Shown here: positions 1 to 7,985 of the stretch, one piece after another
How positions within the stretch are numbered: the first letter of the stretch is position 1
How the letters are laid out: the number at the start of each line of letters is the position of its first letter
Source: Tsuneonella troitsensis
Lineage (GTDB): Bacteria > Pseudomonadota > Alphaproteobacteria > Sphingomonadales > Sphingomonadaceae
Length of the DNA: 64,000 nt
Direction: 5' to 3'
NCBI RefSeq assembly: GCF_001441535.1
Contig: NZ_LMAU01000004.1
Span: 302,858 to 366,857, forward strand
Program-made: the position numbers and the translations under genes
The notes under the pieces: generated by a model
Database searches by the model: none
The model's input: the letters and a program-made list of their open reading frames with translations, nothing else
Told to the model about the DNA's origin: nothing

Positions 1-1
1 C

Positions 2-361
2 GCGATGCCGCTGGCGGACTATTACCTGCTGCTCGATAGCCAGGCGCGCAATCGCTACGCCTGGGCCGATCTGTTCGCGGCCTACGATTTCGTCCTTGCG
101 CCGCCCTTGCCCTTCGTCGCCTACACCCACGACGATACGCCGCTGCGCGACCGGCGCATCGCGATCAACGGCAAGGACAGCGCCTTCGGCGACGCGCTGG
201 CCTGGGCCGGTCTCGCCACATTTCCCAACCTGCCGTCCACGGTCGTCCCTGTCGGAGAGAGCGGCGGATTGCCGTGCGGCATGCAGGTCATGGGCGCGGA
301 ATGGGCGGACCTCGACTGCATCGCCGCCGCGGGCGCGATCGGCGCGCTGATGGATCGCTGA
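2..361 (+). CDS. Amidase, C-terminal fragment (cut by window edge)
   Basis: This is the last 119 residues of an amidase-signature family protein; the reading frame is open to the left edge, so the catalytic Ser-cis-Ser-Lys region lies outside the window. The visible part matches the family's C-terminal end: a 'LAPPLPFVAYTHDD' strand-turn, an 'INGK..FGDALAWAGLATFPNLPSTVVPVG' core and a 'GLPCGMQVMG' motif before the last helix. Family members hydrolyse amide bonds, but the substrate cannot be told from this piece. A PepSY protein gene starts only 3 bp after the stop, so the two are probably co-transcribed. Confidence 0.85.
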   Translation, partial: AMPLADYYLLLDSQARNRYAWADLFAAYDFVLAPPLPFVAYTHDDTPLRDRRIAINGKDSAFGDALAWAGLATFPNLPSTVVPVGESGGLPCGMQVMGAEWADLDCIAAAGAIGALMDR

Positions 362-364
362 GCC

Positions 365-1066
365 TTGGCAAACGGCAAGTGGATGCAGCGCTTTGCCCGC
401 TGGCACATCTGGCTGGGCTGGCTGATCGCGATCCCGCTGGTCCTGTGGACGGCGAGCGGCCTGATCATGGTGGCCAAGCCGATCGAGGAAGTGCGCGGAA
501 CCACGCTACGCCTCGAGCCGGACGAGCGCGAACCCCTTCGCGGCAATCCGCGCCCGATCGCTTTTCGGCTCGATGGCTCTCCTCGAGTGGTCGAGCTGCG
601 CAGCTTCGTTCAGCGGGGCCGCGCGATCACGCTCGCCACTGCACCGGACGGCACGATAACCCGCTACGATGCCGAGACGGGCGCGTCCCTCCCGCCGCTC
701 GACGAGGCTGAGGCCCGCGCGGTCGTTGCCGCCTCGATCAGGGGCGGTGACCGCATCGCAGAGATGCGCGCATTCGACGGGGACGATACGCCATTCGATT
801 ACCGGCGTCTCGAAGCGGTGTGGCAAGCGACGCTTGCCGACGGGACCCGCGTCTACGTCAACCGCGCCACCGGCGAGGTCGACGCGGTGCGCACCCGCTG
901 GTGGCGGTTCTACGACCTAATGTGGGGGCTGCACATCATGGACCTCGAAACCCGCGAGCAGCCGCACAATCCATTCACGATCACGTTCGGCATCCTAGCG
1001 TTGGCGGGAGCGGTGCTGGGCAGTATCCTACTGTTCCGTCGCCGCAAAAGGCGGGTCCGGGCGTGA
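365..1066 (+). CDS. PepSY domain membrane protein
   Basis: The 233-residue protein has one membrane helix near the N-terminus (about residues 14-36) and a second at the C-terminus (about 205-226) followed by an Arg/Lys-rich tail, so the middle is probably periplasmic. The middle holds PepSY-like segments such as 'YVNRATGEVDAVRTRWWR' and 'DLMWGLHIMDLE', typical of PepSY-associated transmembrane proteins. The frame opens with TTG at 365; an ATG at 383 (MQRFARWHIWLGW) is an equally good start. Its stop overlaps the GTG of the next gene (GTGA). Function within the family is poorly defined; some members sit in metal or redox loci. Confidence 0.7.
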   Translation: MANGKWMQRFARWHIWLGWLIAIPLVLWTASGLIMVAKPIEEVRGTTLRLEPDEREPLRGNPRPIAFRLDGSPRVVELRSFVQRGRAITLATAPDGTITRYDAETGASLPPLDEAEARAVVAASIRGGDRIAEMRAFDGDDTPFDYRRLEAVWQATLADGTRVYVNRATGEVDAVRTRWWRFYDLMWGLHIMDLETREQPHNPFTITFGILALAGAVLGSILLFRRRKRRVRA

Positions 1067-1515
1067 CCGACGATGCGGGCATCGAACGGATCGCATGCGG
1101 CCTGATCGACCGCACCCTGCCCAAGCAGGAGTGGACCCACCGCGCGCATTTCGCCGCTGCGCTCTGGTTGCTCTCCCATCCCGACGTGCTGGTGAAAGCG
1201 GGCGGGATGGCGCCGGTCATCCGGCGGTACAACGAGGCGACGGGCGTTTGGAACACCGATAGCGGCGGCTATCACGAGACGATCACGCAGGCCTCGCTGC
1301 GAGGGGCGGCGGCGATGTTGGCTGCCAACCCCGGCGGGTGCTTAGCAGACGTCCTGGATAAGCTGATGTCCGGTCCCTTGGGCGACAAACGCTGGCCGCT
1401 CGCCTACTGGAGCGAAGCCCGGTTGATGAGCGTCGAGGCGCGCAGGTCGTGGCTGGAGCCCGATCTCTCGCCGCTACCTTGGCCGCCTCTCGCTCAGAAT
1501 GGCGAAGAGGGCTAG
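1063..1515 (+). CDS. Conserved hypothetical protein
   Basis: The 150-residue soluble protein starts at a GTG that overlaps the previous stop codon, which points to translational coupling. It has no signal peptide or membrane segment. Near the N-terminus is 'LPKQEWTHRAHFAAALWLL', and later 'YHETITQASLRGAAAML' and 'PLAYWSEARLMS'; the conserved His and Glu residues (HRAHF, YHET) could be metal or catalytic ligands, but that is only a guess. It resembles small uncharacterised proteins of sphingomonads. No function is assigned. The stop is 8 bp before the chosen start of the next gene. Confidence 0.6.
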   Translation: MTDDAGIERIACGLIDRTLPKQEWTHRAHFAAALWLLSHPDVLVKAGGMAPVIRRYNEATGVWNTDSGGYHETITQASLRGAAAMLAANPGGCLADVLDKLMSGPLGDKRWPLAYWSEARLMSVEARRSWLEPDLSPLPWPPLAQNGEEG

Positions 1516-1525
1516 AAGCGCAGCG

Positions 1526-2140
1526 ATGAATCCGGCTGCCCTTCCCCCCGTTCTCGACCTTGCCGGAACGGCGGTCTTCGCGCTGACTGGCGCCCTGCTC
1601 GCCGCTCGGCTTCACCAGACGTTCGTGACGATGGCATTCTTCGCGCTGGTGACCGGGGTCGGTGGCGGATCGCTGCGCGACATGCTGCTCGGCGCGCCAG
1701 CGTTCTGGCTGCACGACCCGTGGGTCGCGCCGGTGATATTTGGCACGGCGCTGGTCGCCTGGTTCACGCCGCGACGCTGGTGGGAGAACGAACTGCTGGA
1801 ATGGGCCGACGCCGCCGGCCTTGCGGCATTCGCGGTGCTGGGTACGGCCAAGGCGCTCGCCTATGGCGTGGCTCCGGTGCCCGCGGCCGTGCTGGGCGTG
1901 GTGACCGGCTGCGCGGGCGGCGTGGCGCGCGACGTGATCGCGGGCGTTCCGTCCATCATCATGCGGCCGGAGATTTACGTCACCGCAGCCGCGCTCGCTG
2001 CGGTGGTCACGGTTGCAGGTTCGCTAGCGGAGCTGCCCTCGGCAATCACATGGACGCTGGCGTGGGCCGCCGGGTTCGGCACCCGCGGCGCGGCGATCCG
2101 CTGGAAGCTCGCGCTGCCCTCGTACCGCGAGGGACGCTAG
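1526..2140 (+). CDS. TRIC cation channel family protein (UPF0126, YicG-like)
   Basis: A 204-residue integral membrane protein with about seven hydrophobic segments arranged as two repeats. Each repeat carries the family's glycine-rich turn: 'GVGGGSLRDML' in the first and 'GCAGGVARDVIAGVPSIIM' in the second. Bacterial homologues of trimeric intracellular cation channels conduct monovalent cations; a role here is inferred only from the family. I chose ATG 1526 (MNPAALPPVLDLAG) because it sits directly before the first membrane helix; ATG 1499 would add nine charged residues. It converges on the secreted-protein gene that ends at 2144. Confidence 0.82.
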   Translation: MNPAALPPVLDLAGTAVFALTGALLAARLHQTFVTMAFFALVTGVGGGSLRDMLLGAPAFWLHDPWVAPVIFGTALVAWFTPRRWWENELLEWADAAGLAAFAVLGTAKALAYGVAPVPAAVLGVVTGCAGGVARDVIAGVPSIIMRPEIYVTAAALAAVVTVAGSLAELPSAITWTLAWAAGFGTRGAAIRWKLALPSYREGR

Positions 2141-2143
2141 CTC

Positions 2144-2884
2144 TCAGCCCGGAAAGTCGGGCGCCTCTGCGGTCTGGTAACGGCCGTCGTCGCCATCGTC
2201 ATTCGAAGGCACTGGTTCGTCGCCAGGCAGCGGACCGCCCGGATAGGCTGGAGTGCCCGTCCCATCTTGGGCAGCACGCGCTGCGGCGTATCGATCGTCG
2301 TCCCACTGGCGATCTTCGACCTGCGCCCCGCGAGCGCCGAAATCGACACCCTCGATCCGTCCATCGGGACCGATCGAGCAGGTGAACGGTGCCCCGGTGA
2401 GAAGCTGGCCGGTGACGGCCCAGCCCTGTCCGGTGCGGCTCACGCTATCGACCGTCTCGACCTGCGCATTGCGCTCAACTTCGCGCGCGCACATGTCAAC
2501 TGCGCGGTCGATCCCGCGGCTGTCGTCCATGCGCGAATTGTAGGGGCGGCTGCGGTAATCGCGCTGATAGTCGTAGTCGCGATTGGGATAGGGATAACCG
2601 CGCGTGCGATAGGCGCGATCGCGGCTGGCCTTGCTTGCCGCGCTTGCGACCGCGGCGATCGTGCCGAGCACCAGGATGCCGCCGATCACGTCTCCCGCGT
2701 CGACCCGGTCGCGGCGATGCCAGCGGCGATAACCGTCGGCATTGACCGCATCGGCGTCGAAAACGCCCGGCGCCTCGACCGCGCGATGTCCGGCAAGCTG
2801 CGGCAACTCTGCCGCTGACAGTGGCGTCGCGGCCATCGACAGACTGGCGGCCAATGCGGCGGCGGAAGCGAAGCGGAAGAGCAT
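2144..2884 (-). CDS. Secreted protein with glycine-rich hydrophobic segment (paralogue of 3007-3555)
   Basis: The 246-residue protein begins with a signal peptide (MLFRFASAAALAAS...ATPLSAAE). After about 45 mature residues comes a hydrophobic glycine/alanine segment (DVIGGILVLGTIAAVASAAS), then an Arg/Tyr-rich stretch, then a globular part with 'RAVDMCAREVER' and 'FTCSIGPDGRIEGVDF'. The same order appears in the neighbouring gene. The C-terminal 40 residues are acidic and proline-rich. I start at ATG 2884, because that start gives a clean signal peptide; an upstream ATG at 2929 would add 15 residues. No function is known; cell envelope location is inferred. Confidence 0.65.
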   Translation of the reverse strand: MLFRFASAAALAASLSMAATPLSAAELPQLAGHRAVEAPGVFDADAVNADGYRRWHRRDRVDAGDVIGGILVLGTIAAVASAASKASRDRAYRTRGYPYPNRDYDYQRDYRSRPYNSRMDDSRGIDRAVDMCAREVERNAQVETVDSVSRTGQGWAVTGQLLTGAPFTCSIGPDGRIEGVDFGARGAQVEDRQWDDDRYAAARAAQDGTGTPAYPGGPLPGDEPVPSNDDGDDGRYQTAEAPDFPG

Positions 2885-3006
2885 GACCTGTGTTCCCTCA
2901 AGACAGATCGTGCGGCGAAAATGCCGCATCGTGCATATGCGACTAGGCGGCCCAGGCTTGCAACAGCCTGAACCGCCCTTTGCCTATTGTCTACGCAGAC
3001 CCGCGC

Positions 3007-3555
3007 TTAGCGGTAACCACGCAGGCCGCTGTAATCGAGGCCGACGACCCGGTTACCCTGCACGTCGCAGGTGAAACGACCCTGGTCGTAGTTCCGGCCG
3101 CTGTAGCGGTAGTTGTAGTCCCGGCCCCAGCCGCCGCCACGCTCGTTCACGACAACCGTACCCTTGACGCGGTAGCCGTAGTTCTTGCGATCGACGTCGC
3201 GGATGTCGGTCACGCGGGCGCCGTAGGCACCGCGCTGGGCGGCACGGACGCACTGCTCGACCGCCTGACGCGGGTTGCCATAGTTGTTGTAACCATAGCG
3301 GCTGTTGTAGTTGCCGTTGTAATACGGCTCGCCGTAGGTGCCGCGATAGTTGCGGTCCTTGCCGATCGAACTCGCCACGGCGGCGATGCCGCCAATCACG
3401 AGCGCGCCGGCGATGATTTCGCCCGCACTGATGCCGCCGTCACGGTCGCGGTAGCGATCCTGCGCCATGGCGGGGGATGCCGAAGCCAGAGCCATCGCGC
3501 CAGCCGCGACGGTGGCAAGAGTGCCTTTGGCGAAGGCGTTGGAAATGGTCTTCAT
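3007..3555 (-). CDS. Secreted Tyr/Arg/Gly-rich protein (paralogue of 2144-2884)
   Basis: The 182-residue protein has a clear signal peptide ending near 'ASPAMA', then a charged stretch, a hydrophobic segment (GEIIAGALVIGGIAAVASSI), a Tyr/Asn/Arg-rich low-complexity linker with repeated N-Y pairs, and a C-terminal part with two Cys (VEQCVRAAQR, GRFTCDVQG). The order of segments and the paired Cys match the downstream gene, so the two look like tandem paralogues. Such proteins are common and uncharacterised in sphingomonads. The segment could be a membrane-associated glycine zipper; that is inference. Confidence 0.68.
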   Translation of the reverse strand: MKTISNAFAKGTLATVAAGAMALASASPAMAQDRYRDRDGGISAGEIIAGALVIGGIAAVASSIGKDRNYRGTYGEPYYNGNYNSRYGYNNYGNPRQAVEQCVRAAQRGAYGARVTDIRDVDRKNYGYRVKGTVVVNERGGGWGRDYNYRYSGRNYDQGRFTCDVQGNRVVGLDYSGLRGYR

Positions 3556-3705
3556 GGCTCACCTCAATTCAGTCTAAGGGAAGCGTTTTCCCTGCTTCGT
3601 GGCACCCTTCTGGCCGATTCGGCTTGAGAGAAGGCTGAATTGGCACGTTAGCTGGCGTTCAGGAAAAGTGCCGTTCCGCTGAATGATCGCCACTCAGTGC
3701 AAACG

Positions 3706-3733
3706 AAAAGAGCCGGAAGTCTCCCCCCGGCCC
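3706..3733 (-). terminator. Rho-independent terminator of the ribosomal superoperon
   Basis: Reading the minus strand after the rplQ stop, GGGCCGG (3733-3727) pairs with CCGGCTC (3716-3710) around a purine-rich loop and is followed by TTTTCG. One G-U pair occurs in the stem. It lies 29 bp past the rplQ stop and closes the alpha operon. Confidence 0.7.
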
Positions 3734-3761
3734 TTCGCTTGTCTGGTATTGTAAGGCGCTA

Positions 3762-4187
3762 TCAGGCGTCTTCGAACTCGTCCTCGTCCTGGTTCATCAC
3801 CGGACCCGAATCCTGGCCCTTGGCCGAAACGTCGCGGTCGACCAGTTCGATGATCGCGATCGGAGCAGCATCGCTCTCGCGGAAGCCCGCCTTGACGATG
3901 CGGGTGTAGCCGCCATCGCGTCCAGCGTAACGCTCGGCCAGGACGTCGAACAGCTTCTTGAGCTGGGTGTCGTCGCCGAGGCGGCTCATCGCCAGGCGGC
4001 GATTGCTGAGCCCGCCGCGCTTGGCGAGGGTGATCAGCTTCTCGACGTAGGGACGCAGCTCCTTCGCCTTGGGCGTGGTGGTGAGGATCTGCTCGTGTTT
4101 GATGAGCGCGGCGGCGAGGTTGCGCAGCAGCGCGGCGCGGTGGCCGCTCTTGCGCTGCAGCTTGCGGCCCTTGATTCCGTGACGCAT
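3762..4187 (-). CDS. rplQ: 50S ribosomal protein L17
   Basis: L17 is a large-subunit protein near the peptide exit tunnel. The 141-residue product starts '[20 protein letters not shown]', the standard L17 opening, followed by '[30 protein letters not shown]'. The last 25 residues form an acidic tail ([14 protein letters not shown]) longer than the E. coli protein's end. It is the last gene of the rpsM-rpsK-rpoA-rplQ group, 80 bp after rpoA, and a terminator follows at 3706-3733. Confidence 0.97.
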   Translation of the reverse strand: MRHGIKGRKLQRKSGHRAALLRNLAAALIKHEQILTTTPKAKELRPYVEKLITLAKRGGLSNRRLAMSRLGDDTQLKKLFDVLAERYAGRDGGYTRIVKAGFRESDAAPIAIIELVDRDVSAKGQDSGPVMNQDEDEFEDA

Positions 4188-4267
4188 TTCTCAGTTCCTT
4201 CGTTCGTAGGGGGCCCGTGTCAGGTAGCCCGATGCAGGCGGCGTTAGCGGGCGCCGCCCAATCCCGT

Positions 4268-5320
4268 TCAGCCCAGAAGCTCTTGTTCGAGCTTCTTCGC
4301 CATTTCCTCGATGTTCTCCGGCGGCCAGCCGGGGATATCCATGCCGAGGCGCAGACCCATCGAGCTCAGGACTTCCTTGATCTCGTTGAGCGACTTGCGG
4401 CCGAAGTTCGGCGTGCGGAGCATCTCGGCCTCGGTCTTCTGGACCAGGTCACCGATGTAAATGATGTTGTCGTTCTTGAGGCAGTTGGCCGAACGCACCG
4501 ACAGTTCGAGCTCGTCGACCTTCTTGAGAAGGTAGCGGTTGAGCTGGTTGGCGTCGCTTTCCTCGGTCGGGGCAGCCATGCCGATCATCGGGCTCGAAGA
4601 AACCGGCACACCGTCCTCGAAGTGGACAAACAGCGCGAGCTGGTCCTGCAGGATGCGCGCGGCATAGGCCACGGCATCTTCGGGGGTCACGGTGCCGTCG
4701 GTCTCGACCGTAAGGCTCAGCTTGTCGAAATCGAGTTCCTGCCCGACGCGGGCGTTTTCGACCTTGTAGCTGACCTGGCGGACCGGCGAGTAGAGCGAGT
4801 CGACCGGGACCAGGCCGATCGGTGCATCCACCGGGCGGTTGCCGACGGCCGGGACATAGCCCTTGCCGGTGTCGGCGGTCAGTTCCATGTTGAGGTTCGC
4901 ACCTTCGTCGAGGTGGCAGATCACGAGATCCTTGTTCATCACCTCGATGTCGCCCGACACGGCGATATCACCGGCGGTAACCTTGCCCGGTCCGGTGGCC
5001 GCAAGCTGAAGGCGCTTGGGCCCTTCGCCTTCCATCTTGAGAGCGATCTGCTTGACGTTGAGCACGATGTCCGTGACGTCTTCGCGCACGCCGGCGAGCG
5101 AAGAGAATTCGTGCAGCACGTTCTCGATCTTGATCGAGGTGATCGCAGCGCCCTGAAGGCTGGACAGAAGGACCCGGCGCAATGCGTTGCCGAGGGTCAG
5201 GCCATATCCGCGCTCGAGCGGCTCGGCAACGAAAGTCGCCTTGCGGCCCTTCGCTGCGTCCTTGACCTCGAGGGTGTTGGGCTTCTTGAGTTCCTGCCAG
5301 TTCTTGGTGTTGACGGCCAT
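4268..5320 (-). CDS. rpoA: DNA-directed RNA polymerase subunit alpha
   Basis: The alpha subunit dimerises to start polymerase assembly and contacts upstream promoter DNA and activators through its C-terminal domain. The 350-residue product has the N-terminal dimerisation domain ('[32 protein letters not shown]', about residues 30-62) and the C-terminal domain with '[15 protein letters not shown]' and '[18 protein letters not shown]' (about 271-320). Length is slightly above E. coli (329). It sits in the usual rpsK-rpoA-rplQ order. Confidence 0.98.
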   Translation of the reverse strand: MAVNTKNWQELKKPNTLEVKDAAKGRKATFVAEPLERGYGLTLGNALRRVLLSSLQGAAITSIKIENVLHEFSSLAGVREDVTDIVLNVKQIALKMEGEGPKRLQLAATGPGKVTAGDIAVSGDIEVMNKDLVICHLDEGANLNMELTADTGKGYVPAVGNRPVDAPIGLVPVDSLYSPVRQVSYKVENARVGQELDFDKLSLTVETDGTVTPEDAVAYAARILQDQLALFVHFEDGVPVSSSPMIGMAAPTEESDANQLNRYLLKKVDELELSVRSANCLKNDNIIYIGDLVQKTEAEMLRTPNFGRKSLNEIKEVLSSMGLRLGMDIPGWPPENIEEMAKKLEQELLG

Positions 5321-5421
5321 GGATATCCCCTGGGGTTCAAATGGTCACGGGACCGGCGCCTGGTGGCGTCCGATCCTGCGGAAAAACGGCGGCGGGGAGC
5401 GACCCTGCCGCCGGGCAGGTG

Positions 5422-5811
5422 TCAGACGCGGCGGCGCTTGGAGGGCCGCACGCCATTGTGCGGGATCGGCGTCACGTCGCGGATCGAGGTGATCGTGAAG
5501 CCGACCGCCTGCAGTGCCCGCAGCGCGCTTTCGCGGCCGGAGCCGGGGCCCTTGACCTCGACTTCGAGCGTGCGGACGCCGTGTTCGGCGGCCTTCTTGC
5601 CGGCATCGTCGGCGGCGACCTGGGCGGCATAGGGAGTCGACTTGCGGCTGCCCTTGAAGCCCATCATGCCGGCCGACGACCACGAAATGGCGTTGCCTTG
5701 TGCGTCGGTGATGGTGATCATGGTGTTGTTGAAGCTGGCGTTCACGTGCGCGACGCCGCTCGAGATATTCTTGCGTTCGCGGCGCTTAATGCGCTGGGGT
5801 TCGCGTGCCAT
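5422..5811 (-). CDS. rpsK: 30S ribosomal protein S11
   Basis: S11 lies on the platform of the small subunit near the mRNA exit. The 129-residue product has '[22 protein letters not shown]' near the N-terminus and ends '[18 protein letters not shown]', both diagnostic. It lies 76 bp after rpsM and 101 bp before rpoA, in the normal alpha-operon order. Confidence 0.97.
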   Translation of the reverse strand: MAREPQRIKRRERKNISSGVAHVNASFNNTMITITDAQGNAISWSSAGMMGFKGSRKSTPYAAQVAADDAGKKAAEHGVRTLEVEVKGPGSGRESALRALQAVGFTITSIRDVTPIPHNGVRPSKRRRV

Positions 5812-5887
5812 GTGGGAATTCCTGTCCTAAATCCAAGAAAGCAGCTGCTCGATCGGGTCCGCTCGCGGAGAGCTTGCCGAAAGAGGC

Positions 5888-6256
5888 TTACTTCTTCTTG
5901 CCGGCGATCGGCTTGGCCTTGCCCTTGCGGGTGCGGGCGTTGGTGTGGGTGCGCTGGCCGCGGACCGGAAGGCCCTTGCGGTGACGCAGGCCGCGATAGC
6001 TGGCGAGGTCCATCAGACGCTTGATGTTCATCGCGGTTTCGCGGCGAAGGTCGCCCTCGACCTGATGCTCGGCATCGATCGTCTCGCGGATCTGCAGCAC
6101 TTCGGCGTCGGACAGGTCCTGCACGCGGCGGCTGTGATCGAGGCCGAGCTTGTCGGCGATCTTCACGGCCGTCGTACGGCCGATCCCGTGGATGTAGGTC
6201 AGCGCGATGATAACGCGCTTGTTGGTGGGGAGATTTACCCCGGCAATACGAGCCAC
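5888..6256 (-). CDS. rpsM: 30S ribosomal protein S13 (GTG start)
   Basis: S13 sits in the head of the small subunit and contacts P-site tRNA and the large subunit. I start at GTG 6256, which gives [13 protein letters not shown], the usual S13 opening, and the normal 122-residue length. A GGAG sits six bases before this GTG. An ATG four codons upstream (6268, MENK) lacks such a site, and longer extensions have no family support. The C-terminus '[24 protein letters not shown]' is typical. This is the first gene of the alpha operon, with a promoter about 170 bp upstream. Confidence 0.94.
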   Translation of the reverse strand: MARIAGVNLPTNKRVIIALTYIHGIGRTTAVKIADKLGLDHSRRVQDLSDAEVLQIRETIDAEHQVEGDLRRETAMNIKRLMDLASYRGLRHRKGLPVRGQRTHTNARTRKGKAKPIAGKKK

Positions 6257-6426
6257 TTTATTCTCCATGCTCCACAGGGACGAAGGCGCCATCTTCGCGA
6301 AGGACGCCGGTCCCCATCTCATCGCTTGCATTCGACGCGGGCGGGTGCCCTTACGGCAAAAGGCCCGGATGGCGCGCACAATGGCTGTCGCCTGCCGGAC
6401 CGAACCCGCTCTGTCGAATGTGCGCG

Positions 6427-6455
6427 CGCTTAAGGCGATTCGGCTGCGCCGTCAA
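6427..6455 (-). promoter_or_regulatory. Predicted sigma-70 promoter of the rpsM-rpsK-rpoA-rplQ operon
   Basis: On the minus strand a -35 TTGACG (6455-6450) is separated by exactly 17 bp from a -10 TAAGCG (6432-6427). Transcription would start near 6420, giving a leader of about 165 nt before rpsM. The same layout is seen at 24678-24706 upstream of rpsL. It lies inside the 305-bp gap 6257-6561, which otherwise holds no gene I can support. Confidence 0.6.
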
Positions 6456-6561
6456 TGCCCGAGCGCGCGAAAACGAGCGCGAGAGCCCCGTAGGCCCCGC
6501 TTCCCGATCGATGGACTTGCGTTACACCCGTTTCAGCGCAGCGTCAAAGCCCGTGGCAACG

Positions 6562-7257
6562 TCAGTCGTCCGGCCTTTCGGTCGGCTTGTCCATCGCGTC
6601 GAGTGCGGCTCCGACATCTTCCTCCTTAAGCGGTTCGACCTTTGCGGGCGCTTTCGCTGCCGGCTTCGGGTCGGCCTTGGATGGAGTTGCGGTGGAAGGC
6701 TCCGCGACGCGGCCGAGCTTGTCGGCGAGACGTCCGAGTTGCAGGCTCATCACGCCGTCAACGGCCTTCGAGATCGTCGGCACTTCGTAGCGCATGTGGC
6801 CGCCGACGACGTATTCCATGACGATGCGTGTCCCGCCCGAAGCCTTGTCTGCCTGCATCGTTATCGTCAGCACGCCGTCCACCGGTTCCGACTGGAGCGG
6901 GCCGAGCCCGCCGCGCATCCGCAGCACTTTCATCGGCTCCGCCATCACGACCGTCATGTGATGCGCGCTGCCAGCAAGACCGACCTCGCTCGCGCTGTCC
7001 TTTTCGGGAATCCGCTCGCAGAAGCAGCCGCCGCCCTGGGGCGATAGCATCAGGTTCGCCGCCTTGCCCGACCAGGTGTGATCGTCGGCCCACCAGTCGC
7101 CGGGCGTAATGAGGGCGAGCCAGGCGGCCTTTGGTGCCGCTTTGACCGTAACGCTGTCGCGCGTCACGAAGTGGGTGGCAGAACTCTGCACCACCTCGGC
7201 ACTAGCCGGTGCCGCAACAGCCAGCAGCGCCATCGCGCCTATTGCCGATTTCATCAT
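6562..7257 (-). CDS. Secreted SRPBCC-family protein between adk and rpsM
   Basis: The 231-residue protein has a signal peptide (MMKSAIGAMALLAVAAPASA) followed by an SRPBCC/START-like ligand-binding fold: 'VTVKAAPKAAWLALITPGDWWADDHTWSG' and 'GTRIVMEYVVGGHMRYEVPTISKAVDGVM'. The last 50 residues are a Lys/Pro/Ala-rich, then acidic, tail. Proteins of this fold bind hydrophobic ligands, and similar sphingomonad proteins are annotated only as SRPBCC or polyketide-cyclase-like. It lies between adk and the rpsM promoter, 52 bp after adk, an unusual place for an envelope protein. Ligand unknown. Confidence 0.75.
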   Translation of the reverse strand: MMKSAIGAMALLAVAAPASAEVVQSSATHFVTRDSVTVKAAPKAAWLALITPGDWWADDHTWSGKAANLMLSPQGGGCFCERIPEKDSASEVGLAGSAHHMTVVMAEPMKVLRMRGGLGPLQSEPVDGVLTITMQADKASGGTRIVMEYVVGGHMRYEVPTISKAVDGVMSLQLGRLADKLGRVAEPSTATPSKADPKPAAKAPAKVEPLKEEDVGAALDAMDKPTERPDD

Positions 7258-7309
7258 GTCATCCCTCCCCTGCGCCCCCTATTCCACGGCAGCGCAATGG
7301 GGAAAAGGG

Positions 7310-7957
7310 CTAAGCGGCGAGGATCGCCTCGATCGCGTCGGTCACGGTACCGATGTCGGCCATGCCATCGACCCGGCGAACGATGCCGCGAGCCTCATAC
7401 ACCGGGAGGATCGGCGCGGTCTTGGCGCGGTATTCGCCCATGCGCGTGCGGACCGTATCTTCGTTGTCGTCGAGCCGGCGCTTGAATTCGCGCGATCCGC
7501 ACTTGTCGCAGGTCGCTTCGACCGCAGGCTGCTTGAAGACGTCGTGATAGCCCTCGCCGCAATTGGCGCAGGTGAAGCGGCCCGTGATCCGTTCGACCAG
7601 CGCGTCCTCGTTCACCTCGAGTTCGATCACGTAATCGAGACTGCGGCCGTGCTGGGCGAGTAGCGCGTCGAGCGCGTGCGCCTGCGCTTCGGTGCGGGGA
7701 TAACCGTCGAAGATCGCGCCGGCGTCTGCACCCATTGCGGTCAGCTCCGCATCGATCAGCTTGCTGACGATCTCGTCCGAGACGAGTTCGCCGCGCTCCA
7801 TCACCGCCTTGGCTTCGAGACCCACAGGCGTGCCCGCCTTTACTGCGGCGCGCAGCATGTCGCCGGTCGAAAGCTGACGCATGCCGCGATGCTCGACGAG
7901 GCGCTGCGCCTGGGTACCCTTGCCCGCCCCCGGCGGACCCAACAAAATGATGTTCAC
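7310..7957 (-). CDS. adk: Adenylate kinase with zinc-type LID
   Basis: Adenylate kinase converts ATP and AMP to two ADP and balances adenylate pools. The 215-residue product has the P-loop GPPGAGKGT at residues 7-15, the 'DGYPRT' motif, and a LID with four Cys in two pairs (CANC and CDKC), the zinc-binding form seen in many bacteria but not E. coli. It follows secY by 28 bp, the classical secY-adk arrangement. Confidence 0.97.
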   Translation of the reverse strand: MNIILLGPPGAGKGTQAQRLVEHRGMRQLSTGDMLRAAVKAGTPVGLEAKAVMERGELVSDEIVSKLIDAELTAMGADAGAIFDGYPRTEAQAHALDALLAQHGRSLDYVIELEVNEDALVERITGRFTCANCGEGYHDVFKQPAVEATCDKCGSREFKRRLDDNEDTVRTRMGEYRAKTAPILPVYEARGIVRRVDGMADIGTVTDAIEAILAA

Positions 7958-7985
7958 GGCAGAGTCCCCCCGGGGTCTGGTCAGG

